A stretch of 64,000 bases of DNA. Origin: Martinezella lusitana. Its GTDB lineage: Bacteria; Pseudomonadota; Alphaproteobacteria; Rhizobiales; Rhizobiaceae. The stretch is taken from the NCBI RefSeq assembly GCF_900094565.1, contig NZ_FMAF01000001.1, forward strand, positions 434,001-498,000, read 5' to 3'. Of this stretch, positions 16,566 through 25,379 are shown piece after piece. Each line of letters opens with the position of its first letter. The stretch's first letter is position 1. A program made the translations under genes and the position numbers. Below the pieces are notes generated by a model. The model was not told the DNA's origin and searched no databases. It was given only the letters and a program-made list of their open reading frames with translations.

Positions 16566-17468
16566 ATGAATAAACAGAAACTGCTCCTCTCAGCCGCTGC
16601 AGTGGCCTTCGTCGCCTTTGGCGTCGCCCGCCCCGCCGCCGCCGAGACGCTGGATGTCGTCGCTTCCTTCACCGTGCTCGCGGATGTCGTCAAGCAGGTC
16701 GGCGGCGACCATGTGAAGGTGTCGAGCCTCGTCGGCCCGAACGGCGACCCCCATGAATTCGAGCCGTCGCCGGCCGATGCCAAGAGGCTCAACGCCGCGA
16801 AGGTCACCTTCGTCAGCGGCGAGGGCCTGGAAGGCTGGATGGACCGGCTGATCAGCGCATCGGGCTACAAGGGAACGCCCGTCGTCGCCTCCGATGGCAT
16901 CAACACCCGCACCATGGTCGATGACGGCAAGACGGTCACCGATCCGCATGTGTGGAACAGCCCAGTCAACGTGAAGGTCTGGGTCGCCAATATCGAAAAG
17001 GCGCTCTCCGCGGCCGATCCGGCCGACGCTGCCGATTTCAAGGCCAATGCCGAGCGCTACACCAAGGTGCTCACCGAACTCGACGCCTATGCCCACAGCA
17101 AGTTCGACAAAATTGCCGACGATCGCCGCAAGGTGCTGACCAGCCACGACGCCTTCGGCTATTTCGGCCGCGAATACAATGTCAGCTTCCTGTCGCCGCT
17201 CGGCGTCTCGACGGAAACCGAAGCCTCTGCCGCCGATGTCGCCAAGCTGATCGAGCAGATCAAGACGGAGCATGTGAAGACCTATTTCTTCGAAAACTCC
17301 AACGATCCGCGCCTAGTCAAGCAGGTCGCAAAGGCCACCGGCGCCGAGCCGGGCGGCGAGCTCTACGTCGAATCCCTTTCCAAGGCCAACGGCCCGGCTC
17401 CGACTTACGAGAAAATGTTCCGTTATAACGTTGACCAGCTGGCCGCCGCGATGGCGAAGTCGAGCTGA
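16566..17468 (+). CDS. Metal (zinc-type) ABC transporter substrate-binding protein
   Basis: A 300-residue cluster A-I periplasmic binding protein with a signal peptide ending PAAAETLDVVASF. Likely metal ligands are the histidines in GDPHEFEPSP, DPHVWNSP and TSHDAFGYF. Manganese binders usually carry glutamate at the third site, so the His3 set points to zinc. The fourth ligand region reads LYVESLS, with glutamate where aspartate is common. There is no histidine-rich loop as in ZnuA, which resembles AztC/TroA-like proteins. Start 16566 has AAGGAGA seven bases upstream. Gene order ATPase-permease-binding protein under one Zur-like box supports a zinc uptake role. Confidence 0.9.
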   Translation: MNKQKLLLSAAAVAFVAFGVARPAAAETLDVVASFTVLADVVKQVGGDHVKVSSLVGPNGDPHEFEPSPADAKRLNAAKVTFVSGEGLEGWMDRLISASGYKGTPVVASDGINTRTMVDDGKTVTDPHVWNSPVNVKVWVANIEKALSAADPADAADFKANAERYTKVLTELDAYAHSKFDKIADDRRKVLTSHDAFGYFGREYNVSFLSPLGVSTETEASAADVAKLIEQIKTEHVKTYFFENSNDPRLVKQVAKATGAEPGGELYVESLSKANGPAPTYEKMFRYNVDQLAAAMAKSS

Positions 17469-17497
17469 GCCGCCGACTGAACGAACACTGAGCAAAC

Positions 17498-17528
17498 CGG
17501 GTCGCAGGTATGTTTCGCCTGCGGCCCG
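17498..17528. terminator. Terminator hairpin after the metal importer
   Basis: An 11-bp stem pairs 17498-17508 with 17518-17528 (one G-U) around a nine-base loop. It is followed by TTCTGCTT, so it has only a weak T tract. It separates the convergent importer and Dabb genes. Confidence 0.55.
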
Positions 17529-17550
17529 TTCTGCTTAAAGCCCGTTGTGC

Positions 17551-17859
17551 TTAAAGATTGAGATCGAAGACCAGCAGCCCGGCCAGGCCGCCATCGGTCG
17601 AAGAGACAATCCGCTCGCCGACGGCGACATGCTGCGGATGCACCAGATAGGCATCCCGCGCCTCGGCGCTCTCGAACGTTACGGCAAAACCATCGACAAA
17701 GCCGCCATGCAGCCCTTCCGGAGAGACATTCGGCCCGTATTTGACATCGATAATGCCGGGAATGACCTGCTGCAAAGCGGCCACGGATTCGAAAAGAGCT
17801 TTCTTCTCATCCTGTGTCATGGCGGATTTAAGCCGAAGAAAAACGCAATGCAGGATCAT
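17551..17859 (-). CDS. Dabb family stress-responsive alpha/beta-barrel protein
   Basis: A 102-residue dimeric ferredoxin-like fold protein. MILHCVFLRLK opens the first strand, GIIDVKYGPNVSPEG sits in the middle, and the histidine pair region AYLVHPQHVAV is characteristic of Dabb proteins. The role in bacteria is generally unknown. The start at 17859 has GGGAGG upstream; an extended frame to 17934 is not supported. It appears monocistronic. Confidence 0.88.
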   Translation of the reverse strand: MILHCVFLRLKSAMTQDEKKALFESVAALQQVIPGIIDVKYGPNVSPEGLHGGFVDGFAVTFESAEARDAYLVHPQHVAVGERIVSSTDGGLAGLLVFDLNL

Positions 17860-17968
17860 GGATACAGCCTCCCTGGATGTTGGAGGCAGCATAGAGGGAA
17901 AGGGGGATGGGGCAAGGCACCAATTCGCGAACATTGCATTCCGGCAGCCAAGCGAATGGCAACGCGTT

Positions 17969-18073
17969 TAGAGCAATTCCAGGAAAAGTGGGCAGCGGTT
18001 TTCCGTCCGGGATTGCGTGAAAAAAAAGAGATAGAGCGGCTCAGAGATTCCGTGAAAAACTGAACCGCTCTAG
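17969..18073. repeat. RIME-like intergenic mosaic element, copy A
   Basis: This is a 105-bp element of two palindromic modules. Module 1 has GCAATTCC/GGGATTGC arms around a core containing GCAGCGGTTTTCCGTCC. Module 2 has AGAGCGGCTCAG and CTGAACCGCTCT arms. It matches the element at 33137-33240 in inverted orientation nearly throughout. Length and double palindrome fit the Rhizobium intergenic mosaic elements (about 106-109 bp). Confidence 0.8.
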
Positions 18074-18086
18074 CGCGAAGCACAGC

Positions 18087-18986
18087 TCACGCTGACAAAT
18101 GGGCTTTGGCTGTCGCAGTGATTTCGCGCGTCAATTCGGCAAGCCGGTCGGCCGCGAGACGGTTGACTTGCCAATATAATGGAATGTCCAGCGGCGTGTC
18201 GGGGATCAGCTCGACCAAGCGCCCGGCCTCCAGATGCTCCCGCACAAGCTGGATGGGATTCATGCCCCATCCCATGCCTACAAGACAGGCATCCACGAAC
18301 CCTTGGGTCGAAGGCAGCCAGTGGCTCGGATAGGCAAAATCCTCTCCGAATGTCTGGCGTATCCAGCGGCTTTGAAGCCTGTCCTTCTGGTTGAACGTCA
18401 GGGCCGGCGCGTTCAGGATCGCTTCCGGGGTAACGCCTTTTGAAAAATGCCGGGCAATGAAAGCGGGGCTTGCCGTCGCATGGTAGCGGAGTGCGCCGAG
18501 GGACATGCGACGGCAGCCCTGAATCGGCTTTTCCAGGCTGGTAACTGCTGCAATAACCCGCCCCCGCTGCAGCCATTCGGCCGTATGATCCTGGTCGTCG
18601 ATGGCGATATTCAGCAGATAGGGGGAGCGCTTGGCAAAACCGGATATGGCTTCCACGAACCAGGTCCCGAGACTATCGGCATTCGTGGCGATGTGAAGCG
18701 TAACCCGTTGCTTCGGCTCGCCGGGATCGACGAGCGCCGGCAAGCGTCCGAAAAGCTCGTCTTCCAGCATGCCGACATTCTCCATATGGCGGCAGAGCCA
18801 TTCGCCCTTTTCCGTCGCGGTGCAGGGATTGCCCCTGACGATCAGGACGACGCCCAGGCGTTCTTCAAGCTGCTTCACCCGCTGCGAGACAGCCGAAGGC
18901 GTGACGTTGAGAAGGGCCGCGGCTTTTTCGAAGCTGCCTGTCTGGACGACCATGGAAACGGCACGGAGAGCGGAATAGTCGAGCAT
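18087..18986 (-). CDS. ArgP/LysG-type LysR-family regulator
   Basis: A 299-residue LysR-type regulator. The N-terminal HTH reads LDYSALRAVSMVVQTGSFEKAA, then LNVTPSAVSQRVKQLEERLG, and a substrate-binding fold follows. Divergence from a LysE-type exporter across a 100-bp gap containing two short palindromes is the classic lysG-lysE / argP-argO arrangement. It most likely activates export when lysine or arginine accumulates (inference from family and context). Confidence 0.9.
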   Translation of the reverse strand: MLDYSALRAVSMVVQTGSFEKAAALLNVTPSAVSQRVKQLEERLGVVLIVRGNPCTATEKGEWLCRHMENVGMLEDELFGRLPALVDPGEPKQRVTLHIATNADSLGTWFVEAISGFAKRSPYLLNIAIDDQDHTAEWLQRGRVIAAVTSLEKPIQGCRRMSLGALRYHATASPAFIARHFSKGVTPEAILNAPALTFNQKDRLQSRWIRQTFGEDFAYPSHWLPSTQGFVDACLVGMGWGMNPIQLVREHLEAGRLVELIPDTPLDIPLYWQVNRLAADRLAELTREITATAKAHLSA

Positions 18987-19000
18987 GGCTTAGTTTTTCT

Positions 19001-19032
19001 TAATCAGGATTAGCAACATTAATTAGTCTAAT
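19001..19032. promoter_or_regulatory. Paired palindromes, probable LysR-regulator operator
   Basis: TAATC-AG-GATTA (19001-19012) and ATTAG-T-CTAAT (19022-19032) have centres about two helical turns apart in the gap between the divergent regulator and exporter. This suits a recognition site and an activation site of a LysR-type protein. Confidence 0.5.
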
Positions 19033-19086
19033 TCTTCCTTAGGCGATATCGGAAATGCTCATTGGTTTTGGAGCATTTCGGCAAGG

Positions 19087-19695
19087 ATGAATTTTTCGAT
19101 CTATATGACGGGTCTCACGATGGGGCTCAGCCTGATTGTCGCGATCGGCGCGCAAAACGCCTTCGTCCTGCGCCAGGGCCTTCGCAACGAGCATGTATTC
19201 GCCGTGTGCCTCGCATGCGCGCTCTCCGATGCAGCGCTCATCGTGCTCGGAGTGACGAGCTTCCACCAGATATCCACGCTGCTGCCCTGGCTCGATCCTG
19301 TCATGCGCTATGCAGGAGCGGCCTTCCTGATCTGGTACGGAGCCAGGAGCCTCTATTCCGCCTTTCGCTCGACCTCGATGCTGGCTGCCGGAGAGGCGAG
19401 GTCATCGAGCTTTCGGCATACGCTTGCCATGTGTCTGGCACTCACCTGGCTCAACCCGCATGTCTATCTCGATACCGTCGCATTGCTCGGCACGATCTCG
19501 ACCCGGTTTCCGGGGAACGAGGCTTCATTTGCGGCGGGTGCCATGACGGGCTCCTTCCTGTTCTTCTTTTCGCTCGGCTTTGGCGCGAGATGGCTGAGAC
19601 CGATCTTTGCGAAACCCGCGTCCTGGCGCATTCTGGAAACGCTCATTGCCCTTACCATGTGGGTGATCGCCACCAAGCTGCTGAGCGGGGTATGA
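19087..19695 (+). CDS. LysE/ArgO family amino acid exporter
   Basis: A 202-residue inner-membrane protein with about six spans. The family block IVAIGAQNAFVLRQGLR is followed by LACALSDAALI, and later TWLNPHVYLDTVALLG. These are the LysE signature stretches for basic amino acid export. It is transcribed divergently from the LysG/ArgP-type regulator, which is its likely activator. Confidence 0.92.
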   Translation: MNFSIYMTGLTMGLSLIVAIGAQNAFVLRQGLRNEHVFAVCLACALSDAALIVLGVTSFHQISTLLPWLDPVMRYAGAAFLIWYGARSLYSAFRSTSMLAAGEARSSSFRHTLAMCLALTWLNPHVYLDTVALLGTISTRFPGNEASFAAGAMTGSFLFFFSLGFGARWLRPIFAKPASWRILETLIALTMWVIATKLLSGV

Positions 19696-19806
19696 TTTCT
19701 GCGTTACATTCATGGACAGTCACACGGCGCTAAGCGTAGGACGATTTCAGCTTCTGCTTTTCGAGCGCTATCGCGGGTCGGAGCCTGACAGAGAAGGAAA
19801 ACAATC

Positions 19807-20698
19807 GTGACGCTCTTTACTGGCCTTTCGGCCTTTCCGATTACCCCGACCGATGCTTCCGGACACGTTGATATTGTAGTGCTCGCCCGCCTGCTCGAAC
19901 GCATCCAACTGGCGGGCGTTGATTCCATCGGGTTGCTTGGCAGTACGGGCGGCTACGCCTTCCTGTCACGCGACGAGCGCCGGCGGGCTGTCCTGGCCGC
20001 AACAGCCAGCGTCGGCGGCAAGATCCCCGTCATCGTTGGGGTTGGAGCACTGCGAACCGACGAAGCGCAGGCGTTGGCGCGCGATGCCAAGGCGTCCGGT
20101 GCGGATGGGCTGCTGCTGGCTCCCATGTCCTATACTCCACTCACGGAGGAAGAGGTCTATCAGCACTTCGCAGCCGTCGCGGAGGCCGGCAACCTGCCGC
20201 TCTGCATCTACAACAATCCCGGCACAACGAAATTCACGTTCAGCGACGGGCTGATAGCCCGCCTGGCAAAGGTGACGAATATCGCGGCGGTAAAGATGCC
20301 TCTGCCCCAAGGAGGCGATTTCGAGGGAGAGATGGCGCGTCTGCCGCCAGGAAACGCCAAAGGCTTTCGCCATCGGCTACAGCGGCGATTGGGGAGCGAC
20401 GGCCGGACTGCTGGCCGGCGCCGATGCCTGGTACAGTGTGGTCGCCGGCCTCCTGCCCGCCGAGGCGCTGGCACTCACACGGGCTGCGCAAGCCGGCGAT
20501 ACCGCCGAAGCCAAACGGCTCGATCAGAAGTTTCAGCCGTTATGGAACCTATTCAAGGAGTTCGGCAGCTTCCGCGTCATGTTTGCGATTGCCGAAGCGC
20601 TCGATCTTTGCAGGATCGATCCGCCGCGCCCGATCCTGCCGCTCTCGGCAGCCGAAAAGCCGCGCGTGAGAAGCGCGCTCGATCACGTCTTGGCATGA
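19807..20698 (+). pseudogene. Dihydrodipicolinate synthase/N-acetylneuraminate lyase family gene with frameshift
   Basis: The first frame (GTG at 19807 behind AGAAGGAAAA) carries the DapA-family blocks LGSTGGYAFLSRDER, YNNPGTT and the Schiff-base lysine in AAVKMPLPQ. It then loses sense after NAK. A second frame resumes immediately with AFAIGYSGDWGATAG and runs to a normal family C-terminus at 20698. Dropping one G from the GG at 20362-20363 joins the two into one protein of about 296 residues. So this is either a single-base disruption or a sequencing error. If real, the uncorrected product lacks the C-terminal helical domain. True DapA versus an aldolase paralogue cannot be decided. Confidence 0.85.
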
Positions 20699-20742
20699 TC
20701 CCTTCGGCGGGATGCGGCTGGGCCGAGCTTATCGCCGACGAG

Positions 20743-21183
20743 CTACTTCCGCTTAAATGGCTCCATCCCCTTGCGCGCCAGCTCATCCGCGCGCTCATTC
20801 TCCGGATGTCCGGCATGGCCCTTCACCCAGTGCAGCGTCACCTGATGCCGGTTGCGGGCCTCTTCCAGCGCCTGCCAAAGCTCGGCGTTCTTCACCGGCT
20901 TCTTGTCGGCGGTCTTCCAGCCGTTTTTCTTCCAGCCGAAAATCCATTTGGAGATGCCGTCCATCACATATTTGGAATCGGTATGAAGATCGACCTCGCA
21001 GGGGCTCTTCAGCGCGTTGAGCGCCGAGATCGCCGCCAGCAGCTCCATGCGGTTGTTGGTGGTCTCGGCCTCGCCGCCGAAAAGTTCCTTTTCGACGTCG
21101 CCGTAGCGCAGCACCGCGCCCCAGCCGCCGGGACCGGGATTGCCGGAGCAGGCGCCGTCCGTGAAGATATCGACATGCTTCAT
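20743..21183 (-). CDS. rnhA: Ribonuclease HI
   Basis: This 146-residue cytosolic enzyme degrades RNA in RNA-DNA hybrids. The acidic active-site residues lie in [22 protein letters not shown] and LHTDSKYV, with the later [16 protein letters not shown] handle and final aspartate. Start 21183 overlaps the thrB stop (ATGA), so rnhA is translationally coupled to thrB. Length is normal. Confidence 0.97.
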   Translation of the reverse strand: MKHVDIFTDGACSGNPGPGGWGAVLRYGDVEKELFGGEAETTNNRMELLAAISALNALKSPCEVDLHTDSKYVMDGISKWIFGWKKNGWKTADKKPVKNAELWQALEEARNRHQVTLHWVKGHAGHPENERADELARKGMEPFKRK

Positions 21184-22145
21184 GCCTTCAGCCCGTATTC
21201 GGCTGCGGAGGCGATCTGGCGGTGGAAGCGCAGCTTGCGCAGATATTCGATCGGGTCCTTCTTGGTGACCATGGCGCCGGCCGGCGTCGTCAGCCAGTCG
21301 TAGAGGCGGGTCAGGAAGAAGCGCAGCGCCGAGCCGCGCGCCAGCGTCGGCAGGGCGGCGATTTCGGCTGAATTCAGCGGCCGCACGCTCTGATAGCCAT
21401 CGAGCAGCGCCATGCCCTTGGTGACGTTGTAGGCGTGGTCCTTCTCGAAGCACCAGGCATTGAGGCAGATCGAGACATCGTAGGCGAGCTGATCGTTGCA
21501 GGCGAAATAGAAGTCGATCAGTCCGGAAAGCGTGTCGCCCAGGAAGAAGACATTGTCTGGGAAAAGGTCGGCGTGGATGACGCCTTCAGGCAGGTCCTTC
21601 GGCCAATGATGCTCAAGGAAATCGAGCTCGCTGCGGATCTCGTTCTGCAGGCCGGACTCGACCTCATCGGCGCGCGCCTCGGACTTTTCCCAGAGCCCTT
21701 GCCAACCCTCGAGCGACAGCGCATTCCGGCGGCGGATCTCGAAGCCCTCGCCGGCAACATGCATGGCGGCCAGCGCCTTGCCGACCTCGCGGCAATGATG
21801 CGCCTCGGGCTTCCTCAGCCACATGCCTTCGAGGAAGGAGATCAGGGCGGCCGGGCGGCCTGAGAGATGGCCGAGCAGCTCGCCATCGCGGCGGGGCAAC
21901 GGCAGCGGGCAGGACAGGCCGCGGCTTGCCAGATGCTGCATCAGCCCCAGGAAAAACGGCAGGTCGCCCTTGTCGACACGCTTCTCATAGAGCGTCAGGA
22001 TCAGCGGATCGCGCGTCGTGTGCAGCAGGAAGTTCGAATTCTCGACTCCCTCGGCAATGCCCTTATAGGAGAGCAGTTCGCCTACGTCATACTCCGTCAG
22101 GAACCACTTCAAATCGTCTTCGGTAATATCGGTATAAACAGCCAC
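21180..22145 (-). CDS. thrB: Homoserine kinase (ThrB, aminoglycoside-phosphotransferase fold)
   Basis: A 321-residue kinase that phosphorylates homoserine, supplying the substrate of threonine synthase. It begins [20 protein letters not shown] and contains the catalytic loop [13 protein letters not shown] and the DFYFACND metal/nucleotide segment of the choline kinase-like fold. This is the usual alphaproteobacterial form rather than the GHMP-type ThrB. It lies between ispH and rnhA in a run of minus-strand genes with 34-bp and overlapping junctions. Confidence 0.95.
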   Translation of the reverse strand: MAVYTDITEDDLKWFLTEYDVGELLSYKGIAEGVENSNFLLHTTRDPLILTLYEKRVDKGDLPFFLGLMQHLASRGLSCPLPLPRRDGELLGHLSGRPAALISFLEGMWLRKPEAHHCREVGKALAAMHVAGEGFEIRRRNALSLEGWQGLWEKSEARADEVESGLQNEIRSELDFLEHHWPKDLPEGVIHADLFPDNVFFLGDTLSGLIDFYFACNDQLAYDVSICLNAWCFEKDHAYNVTKGMALLDGYQSVRPLNSAEIAALPTLARGSALRFFLTRLYDWLTTPAGAMVTKKDPIEYLRKLRFHRQIASAAEYGLKA

Positions 22146-22179
22146 GAAACAGTCCTGAATTTGGGCGCTTTGGGATCGG

Positions 22180-23187
22180 TTATTCGCCGTTGACGAAGGC
22201 CATGTCGGCGGTCGTCAGCTCGATGCTGCGCAGCTCGCGATTGACGAGGAAATTCTCGGTTTCCTTCACCGTCTCGGCCAGCTCCACGACGGCGTTGTAG
22301 CGGGCGCGGAACGCTTCGATGATCTCGTTGACGATGACCTCTGGCGCAGATGCACCAGCCGAAAGGCCGACAGTGCTGATATCGCCGATATTGTCCCAGT
22401 CGATCTCCGAAGCACGCTGGACGAGCACAGATTTCGTCGCCCCTGCTCGCAGCGCCACTTCGACGAGGCGCTTGGAATTGGAGGAATTCGGCGCGCCGAC
22501 GACGATGAAGAGATCGCAGCCGGGAGCCGCCTCCTTCACCACTTCCTGGCGGTTCGTGGTGGCATAGCAGATCGAATCGGCTGATGGGGCGGTGAGATTG
22601 GGAAAGCGCTCCTGCAGCCGCGCGATGACGCCGGCTGTGTCATCGACCGAAAGCGTCGTCTGGGTCACGAAGCCGAGATTATCGGGATCGGCGGGCTCGT
22701 AGACGTCGGCATCCTCGACGGTCTCGATCAGCGACACCGCGCCTTCGGGAAGCTGGCCCATGGTGCCGATCACTTCCGGATGACCGGCATGGCCGATGAG
22801 GACGACATGGCGGCCGAGGCGATTGTGGCGCATGGCCTGCTTGTGGACCTTGGAGACCAGCGGACAGGTGGCGTCGAGATAGAAGAGATTGCGCGCATCG
22901 GCATCGGCCGGCACGGATTTCGGCACGCCATGGGCGGAGAACACGACCGGCTGGGCGCGATGCTCGGCCGGGATCTCATCCAGCTCCTCGACGAAGATGG
23001 CGCCTTTGGCTTCCAGCCCCTCGACGACATAGCGATTATGCACGATCTCGTGGCGGACATAGACCGGCGCACCATAGGCCTTCAGCGCCAGCACGACGAT
23101 CTGGATGGCGCGATCGACGCCGGCGCAAAAGCCGCGCGGCCCGCAAAGCCGGATGGTCAGGTCAGGTTTGGAAACGGCTATGTTCAT
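22180..23187 (-). CDS. ispH: 4-hydroxy-3-methylbut-2-enyl diphosphate reductase
   Basis: A 335-residue Fe-S enzyme that makes IPP and DMAPP at the end of the MEP isoprenoid route, which starts with dxs at 51 kb. The three cluster cysteines are in [16 protein letters not shown] and ICYATTN, and the catalytic glutamate/histidine segments ([18 protein letters not shown]) are intact. Start 23187 has GGAAGAG upstream; a longer frame to 23301 would add a non-homologous extension. The upstream gap contains a palindromic repeat. Confidence 0.96.
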   Translation of the reverse strand: MNIAVSKPDLTIRLCGPRGFCAGVDRAIQIVVLALKAYGAPVYVRHEIVHNRYVVEGLEAKGAIFVEELDEIPAEHRAQPVVFSAHGVPKSVPADADARNLFYLDATCPLVSKVHKQAMRHNRLGRHVVLIGHAGHPEVIGTMGQLPEGAVSLIETVEDADVYEPADPDNLGFVTQTTLSVDDTAGVIARLQERFPNLTAPSADSICYATTNRQEVVKEAAPGCDLFIVVGAPNSSNSKRLVEVALRAGATKSVLVQRASEIDWDNIGDISTVGLSAGASAPEVIVNEIIEAFRARYNAVVELAETVKETENFLVNRELRSIELTTADMAFVNGE

Positions 23188-23258
23188 GTCTCTTCCGAAA
23201 TCCGCGACAGTGGCAGAGCTATAGATAGGTGCGCCCTGCCGCCTGCTCCATTTAGTCC

Positions 23259-23308
23259 GCATGATCTTGTCCAAAAACCGCTGCGCACTTTTTGGGATCA
23301 TGCTCTAG
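23259..23308. repeat. Palindromic mosaic-type repeat
   Basis: GCATGATC and GATCATGC arms enclose AAAAACCGCTGCGCACTTTTT, ending in CTCTAG. The reverse complement shares the core AAAAGTGCGCAGCGGTTTTT with module 1 of the elements at 17969 and 33137, but the arms differ (GCATGATC versus GCAATTCC). It lies between surf1 and ispH. Confidence 0.7.
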
Positions 23309-23336
23309 CCGAATATTCCATCGAAATGAAGCTATT

Positions 23337-24098
23337 CTATTGTGATGGCGCGTCCGGATGATGTTTGCGCCACCAGGAAATCGCGACGATGGCAGCCAGC
23401 GCCATCGCCAGGCCATACCAGGTCACCGCATATTGCAGGTGGCTGTTCGGCAGATCGATGATGGTCACGCCGCCGATCGGCAAGCCCTGAGGATTGGGCG
23501 TTTTGTCTGCATCGATGAAGAAGGGCAGCACCTTGTCCTTGGGCAGCCCGACACTGGATGCCATCGCATCCAGGTCCCTCCAGAAGAATATGTTCTTGAC
23601 CGGATCGTTGTCCGGCATGCCCGACGGCCGGTCGACGAGCTTGGCGCGCGCAAGGCCGGTGACGGTCTGCTCGCCGGTCAGCTGGCCCTGCTTGCGCATT
23701 TCCGGCTCTTTGGCCTCGGACGGCACGAAACCCCGGTTGACGAAGATGAAGCGGCCATCGTCAAGCTGCAAAGGCGTATAGATGTGAAAGCCCGGCTCCT
23801 CTGCATAGGTGGCGAGGAAGTCCCGTTCCTTGTTGTTGAGATAGTGACCGGTGGTAGTCACCACGCGATATTCTATGTCGCCGCCGGAAGCGGCCATCGC
23901 CTCGATCGCCGACAGCGGCACGGCAGGCGCATCCTTGCGCGCGGCAATGTCGGCCAGCAGGCCTTCCTTCCAGTGCAGCCGCTGGACCTGCCAGGTGCCC
24001 AAACCAACCAGGATGACAAGGACGGCGAGCAGGATCAGCGCCTTGCCGATTTGCCACAGAGGATTGGCGCGGCGGACTGATACAGCAGACTCAGTCAC
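23337..24098 (-). CDS. SURF1 family cytochrome oxidase assembly protein
   Basis: A 253-residue inner-membrane protein with a membrane span at each end (about 19-37 and 225-242) and a periplasmic domain between. The family block GLGTWQVQRLHWKEGL, NRGFVP, and the closing YAVTWYGLAMAL are present. SURF1 helps haem a insertion into the oxidase large subunit, matching the cox cluster upstream. It overlaps the DUF983 gene by eight bases, so the two are coupled. Confidence 0.95.
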   Translation of the reverse strand: MTESAVSVRRANPLWQIGKALILLAVLVILVGLGTWQVQRLHWKEGLLADIAARKDAPAVPLSAIEAMAASGGDIEYRVVTTTGHYLNNKERDFLATYAEEPGFHIYTPLQLDDGRFIFVNRGFVPSEAKEPEMRKQGQLTGEQTVTGLARAKLVDRPSGMPDNDPVKNIFFWRDLDAMASSVGLPKDKVLPFFIDADKTPNPQGLPIGGVTIIDLPNSHLQYAVTWYGLAMALAAIVAISWWRKHHPDAPSQ

Positions 24099-24510
24099 GA
24101 CTGATCTGCCCTTCGCTGGCCTTGTTGCGATATTGCAGCGCGATCAGAATGCCCTTGCACCACCGCAGGGACAGTAGCGACAGAATGATTGTGAGCGGCG
24201 CAAACAGCACGATATAGACCCAGACCGGCGGCGCATAATTGATCTGCATCCACAGGACCAGGCCGATGACGATGAAGCCGACGATCAGGATGACGAAAAC
24301 CGCCGGCCCATCGCCGGCATCGGCAAACGTATAGTCGAGATTGCAGGCGGAACAACGCGGCTTTATCGACAATAATCCATCGAAGAGCTTGCCATGGCCG
24401 CAGCGCGGGCAACATCCCTGGATACCGACCTTGAACGGATCGACGGGGGCAAAGAGGGTACTGTCATCACGGGGTGCCCCGTCGGGGCCTTTGTCTTGCT
24501 CTGAGGTCAA
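24091..24510 (-). CDS. DUF983 family membrane protein
   Basis: A 139-residue protein with a zinc-ribbon-like front (CCPRCGHGKLF and CSACNLDY), then two membrane spans (VFVILIVGFIVIGLVLW; VYIVLFAPLTIILSLLS). DUF983 genes usually sit between coxC and surf1 in alphaproteobacteria and may help oxidase assembly (context inference). The start is TTG at 24510 with only a weak ribosome site. Here it is separated from coxC by a gene on the opposite strand, so it must have its own promoter. Confidence 0.88.
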   Translation of the reverse strand: MTSEQDKGPDGAPRDDSTLFAPVDPFKVGIQGCCPRCGHGKLFDGLLSIKPRCSACNLDYTFADAGDGPAVFVILIVGFIVIGLVLWMQINYAPPVWVYIVLFAPLTIILSLLSLRWCKGILIALQYRNKASEGQISRD

Positions 24511-24660
24511 AGTTCTGTCTCGATCGGCCTGTCATTGCGGACGAGCATTCCGATCCCGCCCCCTGTCATCATCAGTAGCGGCGATGGGTGCGTCCGTCCA
24601 ATCGAAAAGCTCTGACATCGTCGCATTCGAGCCGGAATATATGCAAAAGGGACCTATTTC

Positions 24661-25311
24661 ATGGAACATGGCGACGGTGGCTCAGCGGGCCGCATCATCA
24701 TCCTGAACGGTGCGCCGCGGTCGGGAAAATCCAGCATCGTCGAGGCCATCCAGGCCGGATTCGACGGCGTGTGGGTCAATCTCGGCGTCGACGCCTATAT
24801 CAGGCACATCACGCCGGCGCGCTACCGTCCGGGCATCGGCCTGCGCCCCGGCGGCGAGCGGCCCGATCTCGAACCGCTCATTCCGCGCTTTTATGCCGCA
24901 CTGTATGCGTCGATCGCCGCTCACAGCCGCATGGGCTTGAATGTCGTCGCCGAGTTCGGCCATCACGACGCCTATTCGCGCCCGCTCGGCATTCTGGCGG
25001 ATTGCGCCAGGCAATTGGCCGGGTTGCCGGTTCTATTCGTCGGCGTGCGTTGTTCTCTCGACGTGGTGATGCAGCGGCGGCTGGCGGAAAGCCCGGAGAG
25101 GCAAGGAATCTACGTTCCGATCGGCCCTGATATGGCCGTTCCCGCGCCGGTGCTTGCCTGGCAGGAAGAGGTGCATCGGCCCGGCATCTACGATCTGGAG
25201 GTCGATACCTCGGCAAAAAGCCCACGGACATGCGCAGATGAGATCAAGCAGGCTCTGGATCGCGGCATTCCACGCCCCTCGGCATTCGAGCGGCTTGCGG
25301 CGGGGGGCTGA
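24661..25311 (+). CDS. CPT-like (chloramphenicol phosphotransferase family) P-loop kinase
   Basis: A 216-residue protein with Walker A GAPRSGKSS (about residues 17-25), the FDGVWVNLGVD segment and the VVAEFG acidic strand. These match the order of motifs in chloramphenicol 3-O-phosphotransferase and related small-molecule kinases. Resistance to chloramphenicol should not be assumed; many members have no known substrate. It has an AAAAGGGACC ribosome site. It is the only plus-strand gene between 20.7 and 31 kb and interrupts the cox-DUF983-surf1 line, suggesting later insertion (inference). Confidence 0.82.
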   Translation: MEHGDGGSAGRIIILNGAPRSGKSSIVEAIQAGFDGVWVNLGVDAYIRHITPARYRPGIGLRPGGERPDLEPLIPRFYAALYASIAAHSRMGLNVVAEFGHHDAYSRPLGILADCARQLAGLPVLFVGVRCSLDVVMQRRLAESPERQGIYVPIGPDMAVPAPVLAWQEEVHRPGIYDLEVDTSAKSPRTCADEIKQALDRGIPRPSAFERLAAGG

Positions 25312-25326
25312 AGCCGCCCAAACAGA

Positions 25327-25352
25327 AAGGCGGACACATGGTGCCCGCCTTC
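25327..25352. terminator. Bidirectional hairpin between CPT-like gene and coxC
   Basis: AAGGCGG (25327-25333 region) and CCGCCTT close a stem extended by CAC/GTG across one mismatch, with the loop ATG. It can end both convergent transcripts. Confidence 0.6.
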
Positions 25353-25379
25353 CATTTCATTGCAAGGGGATATTGGCGA

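Noticed and set aside
20699..21303. Continuation of the first DapA frame to 21303
   Set aside because: After the frameshift the text is antisense to rnhA and unrelated to DapA; it is an artefact of the shift.
24661..25311. Calling the CPT-like gene a chloramphenicol resistance gene
   Set aside because: Only the family fold and P-loop are seen; substrate residues cannot be verified and most relatives are uncharacterised.
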